A program made the position numbers and the translations under genes. 64,000 nucleotides of DNA, taken from NCBI GenBank assembly GCA_902786925.1, contig CADAEK010000013.1, forward strand, positions 1-64,000, written 5' to 3'. How positions within the stretch are numbered: the first letter of the stretch is position 1; each line of letters begins with the position of its first letter. Below are positions 58,346 to 64,000 of this stretch, in pieces. This DNA comes from an uncultured Bacteroidales bacterium (GTDB lineage Bacteria; Bacteroidota; Bacteroidia; Bacteroidales; Bacteroidaceae). Below the pieces are notes generated by a model. The model had not been told where the DNA came from. It did no database searches and worked only from the letters and a program-made list of their open reading frames with translations.

Positions 58346-58936
58346 TCAATCCTGTGACACCTCGTTCGATACTGCCGGAACCTCTTGCCGCACTTGAGCA
58401 ACTGGTTCATCTTCTTTTGCTCCCTGACGTTTCATCTGCGTGGCAATATAGTTGCGCACCTGATGAGGAGACTGTACAAAGTCCACCCGATGCGCCGTTC
58501 CGCCACTGCCCACCAGCTCAATCGAGCCAGTGTTAAGGATACGTTCCATGAACGTCTGGTAGAAGTTCACCGTCTCAATCTTGAACAGCGGAATCTCTGT
58601 CATCTTGATGCTGAAGATGCCATCCTTCTGCACAAACCGGTGGTTCGTAATGGCAAACTCCGTGCGACTCCGGATGAAATAGCCAAAGCCTATCAGACCC
58701 AGGCCTAACAAACAGCCAAACGCGCACAGCCAGACAAGCCATCCATTGTCACTGCTACTGCTTACATTCTCTGTCCCGTCATACTGGGCGTAGGCATACA
58801 TCATGATGCCTACCACAGACAACAGAATAACCAACAGTCCCCATACCGTATAACGGAAATGGTACGACCAATGCAACCGGCCCTTAAAGACGACTTGCTC
58901 GCCAGGCTCCAATGTTCTTTCAATAAAGTTTGCCAT
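58346..58936 (-). CDS. Membrane protein with bacterial PH domain (YdbS/YdbT-like)
   Basis: 196 residues. Two membrane segments at about 28-50 (TVWGLLVILLSVVGIMMYAY) and 66-88 (WLVWLCAFGCLLGLGLIGFG) precede a PH-like domain (PF03703 type): SRTEFAITNHRFVQKDGIFS, MTEIPLFKIETVNFYQTFME, RILNTGSIELVGSGG. The tail is charged and disordered. Function unknown; such proteins often act in membrane stress or secretion. Cotranscribed with the phosphodiesterase. Confidence 0.88.
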   Translation of the reverse strand: MANFIERTLEPGEQVVFKGRLHWSYHFRYTVWGLLVILLSVVGIMMYAYAQYDGTENVSSSSDNGWLVWLCAFGCLLGLGLIGFGYFIRSRTEFAITNHRFVQKDGIFSIKMTEIPLFKIETVNFYQTFMERILNTGSIELVGSGGTAHRVDFVQSPHQVRNYIATQMKRQGAKEDEPVAQVRQEVPAVSNEVSQD

Positions 58937-58972
58937 AGTTACTCTCAGTTTTAGCGTTGTATAATAGATTTA

Positions 58973-59007
58973 GTCTTTCCAGTTCAGCCAGACTGGACTG
59001 GAAAGAC
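58973..59007 (-). terminator. Hairpin after the TonB-dependent receptor gene
   Basis: GTCTTTCCAGT (58973-58983) pairs with ACTGGAAAGAC (58997-59007) around a 13-base loop, 9 bases past the receptor stop codon. Confidence 0.7.
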
Positions 59008-59015
59008 CAGCCAGA

Positions 59016-61112
59016 CTAGCGCTTCTCAAACACAAGTGGCACCACCATCTTCATCACAACGTTCCGCCCCATGTTGTACACACCCATCCGTCCTGTTGCC
59101 GCATTCACATCCGTGTACTTCAGTCGGCTCAGGTGGTCCTGATAGGAACGGTTCAACAGATTGTCAGCCATCACATACAGCTCCGCCACCTTCCGGCCGC
59201 ACACCAGCAGGTCCGTGCCCACCGACAGGTTGAACAACGTGTAGCTCGGTGTGGCCGTCTCTGTCTCATCAGCCTTGTAATAGTGGTTCTGTCGCAGATG
59301 GCACTCCATCCCCACTGCCACATAAGCATTATTCAGCCATTTGCCGCGATGCGTCAGCTCATACTTCACTTCCGCAGTCCATCGTGGAGCAGGCGTAAAA
59401 GGCAGATAGCGCGTCTCCTCCGGCTCGTTCAGCTGACGGGCATCCACATACGAGAACGTGCTGCCCAAGTGCAGACGGTGCATGGGATGCACATCCACTC
59501 CTGCCTCAAAGCCCAGCAACCGGGCATCGCCCTGGGTGTACTCATACGTTCTGTACCCCTCCTCCATCACTCTGTCAATGCGTTTTGCAAAGATGTAGTT
59601 GCTGATTCTATTGGCAAAGAAGGCCACTTGCGCTTCCACGTATTTTGACGAGAAGTCCACGCCGAGGTCGGCCTGCCAACTATACTCAGGCTTCAGGCTG
59701 GCACTGCCCAGCTCATACCGCACCGTGCCTTCATGCACGCCGTCGCTGCCCAGTTCGCTCATGTTGGGCGCACGGAAGCCTCGAGCCACATTCATCCTCA
59801 CGTTCAGCGATTTGCAAGCGTTCCACACAGCGCCCACACTTCCTGTCACTCCATCAAAATTCTTGGTGTGGTCATACTTCAGATGACGGCGGTCATAACG
59901 CACGCCGCCATTCAGCGTCCATCGCTCCCAGTCCTTGCTCACCGTTGCGTAGCCGCCCACATCAAACAGGCGATACTCTGGAATCAGCGCCTCTTCGCCC
60001 AGGTTCTGCGACTTCTGCCACATGCCGTTCACGCCTGCAGCCGCTTTCCAGCCGCCAAACTCCTGCGTCAGATACCTCACATCATACGTCAACGTGTGCA
60101 GCTTGAAGAACACCTCATAGTCATCGGCACTCTCCTCAAACTCCTGACGGCGGTTTTGCTGATAGCCCACAATGGCTTTCAATGAACCCTTTGGCAGATA
60201 GAACAAGTTGTCCCACACCGCCTTATAGTGCTTCACCTGCTGGAATGGCAAAGTTTTCGAATACGTCTTGTGATGGTCTGTTGCCCACTCCAGCTCGCCT
60301 GTTTCTTCATCACGTTCGCCCTCCACGATGCTCGGCGTCAAATGGAAGGCCGTCCACGTCAGCTGCGAGTGGCCCCAGCGCTTGTTCAGTCCCAGCATCA
60401 GCCGGCCAGCCCGTTCTCTGAACTGCGACCCTGGCACATAGCCATCATACTTATTCTTATAGGCATGCGCCATCTTGTCCGAAAAACGCGCGTCCCACAC
60501 AAAGCCGCCGTGATTGCCGGCGCCATTCAGCGAGTAGGCAAACAAGCCATTGTTGGTCTGGTACTCGGTGCTCGCATTCGCCCTCACTTCGCCTTCCAGC
60601 GGAGCGGGTGCGCTACGCAGAATCAGCACACCAGCCATTGCGTCCGAACCGTACATCAGCGAGGCAGGCCCCTTCAGAATCTCCACAGAGCCGACGCCAT
60701 TGCCATCCACTTCCACACCATGCTCATCGCCCCACTGCTGGCCTTCCTGCCGCACGCCCTCATTCATCACCACGATGCGATTATAGCCCAAGCCACGGAT
60801 AATAGGCTTCGAGATGCCGCCGCCCGTTGTCACTTGCGCCATGCCCGGCTGCTTCGCCACCGCATCAATCACGTTCGTCGAGGCCGTTCCCCGCAGTTCC
60901 TTGCCGGTCACCACCGAGATGGGGGCTGTAGAGTGCTTCAGCTTCGTGTCGCCTGTCACACCTGTCACCATCACTTCGTTCAACTGCAGATGTCTGTAAA
61001 ACACATCCGTGCTATCCTCCATCTGCTTGCCACCGTTGTCCAAACGATGGCTTTGTGCTATCATTGCTGTGCCATAGCACAACAACGACAACACCACACA
61101 TATTGTCTTCAT
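59016..61112 (-). CDS. TonB-dependent outer-membrane receptor
   Basis: 698 residues; signal peptide MKTICVVLSLLCYGTAMIAQ. A TonB-box-like LNEVMVTGVTGDTK, the plug domain (STAPISVVTGKELRGTASTN, IIRGLGYNRIVVMNEGVRQE, VEILKGPASLMYGSDAMAG) and the 22-strand barrel ending MKMVVPLVFEKR. No N-terminal carboxypeptidase-like domain and no SusD partner, so it is a metal- or cofactor-type transporter rather than a SusC. The upstream His/Cys-rich gene suggests a transition metal; substrate not provable. Confidence 0.94.
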   Translation of the reverse strand: MKTICVVLSLLCYGTAMIAQSHRLDNGGKQMEDSTDVFYRHLQLNEVMVTGVTGDTKLKHSTAPISVVTGKELRGTASTNVIDAVAKQPGMAQVTTGGGISKPIIRGLGYNRIVVMNEGVRQEGQQWGDEHGVEVDGNGVGSVEILKGPASLMYGSDAMAGVLILRSAPAPLEGEVRANASTEYQTNNGLFAYSLNGAGNHGGFVWDARFSDKMAHAYKNKYDGYVPGSQFRERAGRLMLGLNKRWGHSQLTWTAFHLTPSIVEGERDEETGELEWATDHHKTYSKTLPFQQVKHYKAVWDNLFYLPKGSLKAIVGYQQNRRQEFEESADDYEVFFKLHTLTYDVRYLTQEFGGWKAAAGVNGMWQKSQNLGEEALIPEYRLFDVGGYATVSKDWERWTLNGGVRYDRRHLKYDHTKNFDGVTGSVGAVWNACKSLNVRMNVARGFRAPNMSELGSDGVHEGTVRYELGSASLKPEYSWQADLGVDFSSKYVEAQVAFFANRISNYIFAKRIDRVMEEGYRTYEYTQGDARLLGFEAGVDVHPMHRLHLGSTFSYVDARQLNEPEETRYLPFTPAPRWTAEVKYELTHRGKWLNNAYVAVGMECHLRQNHYYKADETETATPSYTLFNLSVGTDLLVCGRKVAELYVMADNLLNRSYQDHLSRLKYTDVNAATGRMGVYNMGRNVVMKMVVPLVFEKR

Positions 61113-61162
61113 TGATTTAAATTCTTATTTGATATAAAAAAATAGCGTTACTTTTCTCCTGT

Positions 61163-61516
61163 TCATGCACAGAGCACAGGAGGCGCACGCCCGAAGACAA
61201 GACCCCTCACACCCGAAGCAACACTTTGCTCCAAGCGGCACAGAGAGGTTGTGTGGATAAAATGCTTGGCTTTGAAGGCAACCATTGGCGCCATCAGGAA
61301 CGGCAACGAAAGGAACTGGCACAGCACACAGTCAAAGCTGCATGACGTCCCGCTGGTGAAGTGCCCTGCATGAGGCACATGGTGCACACATTCCTTGCAG
61401 TCGCCATCCTCCAGATGAGCCTCTGGATGCACATGGAGAGACGACAGCAACAGCATTGGCAGGAATACTGCCAACAACACCACAGAAGCAATATGCCGTC
61501 TCTTCGTTGAGTTCAT
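61163..61516 (-). CDS. Small His/Cys-rich exported protein beside the TonB receptor
   Basis: 117 residues; N-terminal hydrophobic segment (HIASVVLLAVFLPMLLLSSL) serving as signal or anchor. Then a metal-ligand-rich stretch: HVHPEAHLEDGDCKECVHHV PHAGH and CSFDCVLCQFLSLPF (six His and five Cys in about 45 residues). Small proteins of this kind sit next to TonB-dependent receptors in Bacteroidota, and a role in sensing or handing over a metal is inferred. Gap to the receptor gene 50 bases. Family not named. Confidence 0.72.
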   Translation of the reverse strand: MNSTKRRHIASVVLLAVFLPMLLLSSLHVHPEAHLEDGDCKECVHHVPHAGHFTSGTSCSFDCVLCQFLSLPFLMAPMVAFKAKHFIHTTSLCRLEQSVASGVRGLVFGRAPPVLCA

Positions 61517-61578
61517 TGTATTCTGGTTTCAGCAACCGTTTCCATCCGGTTTCTGATTCAATTCAGAAAGTTGAATTA

Positions 61579-62379
61579 CTAATTCTTTTCTATATCGGCC
61601 AGCACCAGTCCGCCCAGCATGAAGCCGAAGATGGCGGTGATGTGTGCCATTGTGCCGTTAATCTGCGCCTTCGACGAGCACCACTCATGGTTCAGCAGCG
61701 AAGGGTCGCCGGGGCCGTCCTGAGCCTTAGGGCACATGCAGTGCTCAGTGCCGCAGGTGGCGTTGTGCCCGCGATTGGTGAGCAGCTCGTCGCTGTACAC
61801 ACACTGGAACTTGCGCTTAGGGAACTGCTTGTCGCGCTTGAAGCGGTTGCGCAGCGCACGCGCCAGCGGGTCGCCCTGCACCTTCCAGAACTCCGTCACC
61901 TTGATGCGGGTAGGGTCCATCTTCAGGGCCGCGCCCATAGACGAGAAGAGCTTTGCTTCGGTCCGGCTGGCCATCAGGATGAGCAGCGCCTTGTCCTTCA
62001 GCGAGTCGATGGCATCGATGATGTAGTCATAGCTGTCCAGGGCAAACTCCTCCGCTGTCTCCTGCGTGAAAATCTTCTGCAGAGCGGTTATCTCCGCCTG
62101 GGGATTGATGGTGAGCAGACGCTCCTTCAGCGCCTCCACCTTCACCTGCCCCACCGTCTTGGTGGTGGCCATCAGCTGGCGGTTGATGTTGGTGATGCAC
62201 ACACGGTCGCTGTCCACGATGGTCAGCTGCCTGATGCCGCTCCGCACCAGCGTCTCGGCACACCACGAGCCTACACCTCCCACACCAAAGATAATCACTC
62301 GTTTCTGAGCAATGCGCTCCATCACATCTTCGCCCACCAACAGTTCCGAGCGTCTGAATATAGCCTGACTGAATGCCAT
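61579..62379 (-). CDS. tcdA: tRNA threonylcarbamoyladenosine dehydratase
   Basis: 266 residues from MAFSQAIFRRSELLVGEDVM at 62379; the open frame further upstream crosses the promoter. E1-like/ThiF fold: IIFGVGGVGSWCAETLVRSG (nucleotide loop), VDSDRVCITNINRQLMATT, DYIIDAIDSLKDKALLI, and a C-terminal GTMAHITAIFGFMLGGLVL segment. The enzyme cyclises t6A to ct6A in tRNAs. Promoter TTTG-N20-TACCTTTG on the minus strand at 62450-62419. Confidence 0.94.
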   Translation of the reverse strand: MAFSQAIFRRSELLVGEDVMERIAQKRVIIFGVGGVGSWCAETLVRSGIRQLTIVDSDRVCITNINRQLMATTKTVGQVKVEALKERLLTINPQAEITALQKIFTQETAEEFALDSYDYIIDAIDSLKDKALLILMASRTEAKLFSSMGAALKMDPTRIKVTEFWKVQGDPLARALRNRFKRDKQFPKRKFQCVYSDELLTNRGHNATCGTEHCMCPKAQDGPGDPSLLNHEWCSSKAQINGTMAHITAIFGFMLGGLVLADIEKN

Positions 62380-62418
62380 CCTACGTACTTTCTCAATATC
62401 TGTTATTTCAATTCGCTG

Positions 62419-62450
62419 CAAAGGTAGCACAAAATGGGTGAAAAGACAAA
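62419..62450 (-). promoter_or_regulatory. tcdA promoter
   Basis: Minus strand TTTG (62450-62447), 20 bases, TACCTTTG (62426-62419). Full match. Confidence 0.7.
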
Positions 62451-62589
62451 CATCCTCACCCGTTTCTGTTCTTTCTGCGGTGTTCCGGCAAGCAAGCGCC
62501 TCGTTTTTAAGCATTTCAATGGTTCCAGCAGCCCTTCTGGCAAAGCCGGCAGGTGCACACACTCACTTTTTCCATACTAAGGAATAAAA

Positions 62590-62670
62590 TTTCTAAACTT
62601 GGAAAAAATAATTCTAAACTTAGAAAAAATAATTTCCAACTTTAGAAAAATATTTCTAAACTTAAGAAAA
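62590..62670. repeat. 21-bp AT-rich tandem repeats with internal dyad
   Basis: Four units, three of exactly 21 bases (62590-62610, 62611-62631, 62632-62652) and one of 18, of the form TTTCTAAACTTAGAAAAAATA. Each contains a TTCTAA...TTAGAA-type dyad. They lie between the araC gene end and tcdA. The 21-base period puts every dyad on the same helix face. Confidence 0.85.
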
Positions 62671-62713
62671 GTTGTTCGTAAGTCATGAAAAATATTCCAA
62701 ACTTACGAACAAC
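62671..62713 (-). terminator. Hairpin after the AraC-type gene
   Basis: A perfect 13-bp stem, GTTGTTCGTAAGT (62671-62683) with ACTTACGAACAAC (62701-62713), loop 17; on the minus strand it is followed by TTTTC. It abuts the 21-bp repeat array. Confidence 0.7.
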
Positions 62714-62748
62714 TTTCCTTCCACCTGTCAATTGTCAATCATCGGCGG

Positions 62749-63624
62749 TCAATGGCCACTCCCTTTCGCCCTCTCCCTATACTCCTGCGGATAGATGCCG
62801 ACGACATGCTTGAAGTAGCGGCAGAAACTGGCCGTTGCGGGGAATCCCAGCTGGTAGGCCGTCTCCTTGACCGTCTGCTCAGGATGTGTGTCTATGATGC
62901 GCTTAGCCTGCATTGCCACATACTGCTGAATCCATTCCAAGGGCGAGAACCCGTTGCTGTACTGACGGAACACCTTCGAGAAGTAGCGCGCGTCATAGCC
63001 CAGCAGCTCGGCATAGTAATTGACATTGCGGTTCTCCCTGTAGCGCTCCACCACCAGGTCGCAGAACTGAGTGTAAATCTTTGCCAAACGGTCTTTCGAC
63101 CACGCCTTATCCTGCTCGCGACGGTAGTAGTTGATGAACTCCAATCCCACCACCAGCTGCGACAGCAACATCTGCCGCCTCAGCAGCAAATCTTGGTGGT
63201 CGTGCGAAGCAATCGCATCCAGCAGATTGGCCAGCTCAATCATACGCTCGACCTGCACATCGGTCAGGCAGCATTTCGGCGAAGAGTTGAACTTGGCATA
63301 GTTATGGCTGAAGGCAAGAGCCTTCATCTCCTCAAACATCTCTGCCGAGATGAGAACGCATGCATAAATGAAATCCTCCGAGCACGACATGCGGCGCAAC
63401 ACATGGCCAGGCAGCAGAATCGCGAAGTCGTTCTTCTGAAACGTCATCTCCATCATGTCAAGCTTAACGCGCGCTGTGCCTCGCAGGCACAACAAAATCA
63501 TGACGTGCGGAATCACAATATCTATGTCGGTTGCATCGAAACCGTGCAACCGTTTTCCCACATACACGCCTTTCTGCTCTGCAAGCTTGAGGAGTCGGTC
63601 TATTGGTGCATCTGTCTGCATCAT
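62749..63624 (-). CDS. AraC-family transcriptional regulator
   Basis: 291 residues from MMQTDAPIDRLLKLAEQKGV at 63624; the frame extends to 63699 but crosses the promoter. N-terminal cupin-like sensing domain (about 30-150; ARVKLDMMEMTFQKNDFAIL) and C-terminal double helix-turn-helix (about 190-285): NVNYYAELLGYDARYFSKVF, KETAYQLGFPATASFCRYFK and the closing GIYPQEYRERAK. The ligand is unknown. The target may be the gene to the right of the window, whose promoter candidates start at 63738, or itself. Confidence 0.93.
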   Translation of the reverse strand: MMQTDAPIDRLLKLAEQKGVYVGKRLHGFDATDIDIVIPHVMILLCLRGTARVKLDMMEMTFQKNDFAILLPGHVLRRMSCSEDFIYACVLISAEMFEEMKALAFSHNYAKFNSSPKCCLTDVQVERMIELANLLDAIASHDHQDLLLRRQMLLSQLVVGLEFINYYRREQDKAWSKDRLAKIYTQFCDLVVERYRENRNVNYYAELLGYDARYFSKVFRQYSNGFSPLEWIQQYVAMQAKRIIDTHPEQTVKETAYQLGFPATASFCRYFKHVVGIYPQEYRERAKGSGH

Positions 63625-63699
63625 TTCTTGTTTTAAGCCACGACAAAAATACAACTTTTCTTTCAACCAATAGACGTAAATCACACATATTGGTAACAT

Positions 63700-64000
63700 A
63701 AATTTGATAATTGGCAGTATTTTTGGTCAAAAACAACTTGCAGCGCCACAAAAAAGCAGTAACTTTGTCACCGTATCGTGAAGATACAACCATCCAATCA
63801 TCAACCATCTAATATTAACACCTCAAATACCCCAACAACTATGAAACCCACACATTTTCCCATCCTATTCATCCATTAGCCCCACATTCGTCCAGCACGA
63901 ATTGTGGCACATCCCTTTATATACCCCCCTTATACATACCTTTGCTACTTTGTTGCCAACTCCAGAAAGTTGAGTAAACTATATATAATCATTCACTTAA
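63700..64000 (+). promoter_or_regulatory. Promoter region and short leader frame of an off-window gene
   Basis: TTG (63738-63740), 19 bases, TAACTTTG (63760-63767) is a good plus-strand promoter. A 12-codon frame, MKPTHFPILFIH, follows at 63841-63879. A second -7 box TACCTTTG is at 63937-63944. No larger gene begins before the window ends, so the region probably leads into a gene outside. It is divergent from the araC gene. Confidence 0.5.

Noticed and set aside
60228-61115. 295-codon plus-strand frame opposite the TonB receptor
   Set aside because: Antisense shadow of the receptor plug and barrel.

Overview
The window reads as one contiguous stretch of a Bacteroidales chromosome, most likely a Prevotella-type member of the Prevotellaceae. 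The reasons are promoters of the Bacteroidota form TTTG or TTG, about 20 bases, TAnnTTTG; little use of Shine-Dalgarno sites; families largely confined to the phylum (DUF4890, DUF6089, DUF6242, DUF4294, DUF4421, DUF4254, fimbrillin-like lipoproteins); and a bamA-ompH outer-membrane cassette. I see no rRNA, CRISPR array, intact insertion sequence, phage or plasmid gene. One tRNA gene, Pro(CGG), is present.

Layout. 1-2.3 kb: 5' part of pckA (minus), tRNA-Pro, then a gene-poor stretch with a 23-bp repeat array and a 56-residue protein gene. 2.5-12.7 kb: a secreted protein, a DUF4890 protein, and an envelope operon read leftward: DUF6242 - DUF6089 - uppS - bamA - ompH x3 - murI. 12.9-16.5 kb: sirtuin, radical SAM protein, PAP2 membrane enzyme and an epimerase. 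16.5-20.3 kb: rnr, DUF4294 and a SpoU methyltransferase rightward. 20.4-26.7 kb: two GH43 enzymes convergent with a GH3 enzyme, a small arabinan/arabinoxylan locus without SusC/SusD. 27-33 kb: three fimbrillin-type lipoprotein genes; the middle one encodes a 1175-residue fusion of fimbrillin, BspA-type leucine-rich repeats, a BACON-like segment and an M64-type metallopeptidase. They follow a long leader full of inverted repeats. 33.3-34.3 kb: a scar where a surface-protein fragment abuts a 5'-truncated methyltransferase. 34.4-41.2 kb: housekeeping and envelope genes (argS, rnhB, DUF4468-like, SDR, DUF4421).

41.5-57 kb is a surface-glycan locus in three transcription units. The first holds a complete 2-aminoethylphosphonate (AEP) pathway (aepX, aepY, phnW), a PntC-like cytidylyltransferase that would make CDP-AEP, a LicD transferase, two glycosyltransferases and a WaaP-like kinase. 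The second, convergent unit holds two tandemly duplicated LicD genes and a TagB/TagF-like transferase. The third, divergent unit holds a class V aminotransferase, a cytidylyltransferase fused to a Gfo/Idh/MocA oxidoreductase, and a galactofuranosyltransferase-like gene. Together they suggest a glycan or glycolipid decorated with phosphonate and with another CDP-activated small group.

57-64 kb: a hypothetical protein, a phosphodiesterase, a PH-domain membrane protein, a TonB-dependent receptor with a His/Cys-rich partner, tcdA and an AraC-type regulator.

The intergenic DNA is the most unusual layer. It holds three tandem arrays of 21-23 bp period, a 70-bp bidirectional promoter module present twice, three related terminator hairpins, three short heptamer-based repeats, and hairpins placed at predicted transcript 5' ends. 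All family calls come from reading protein motifs by eye; no database search was run.
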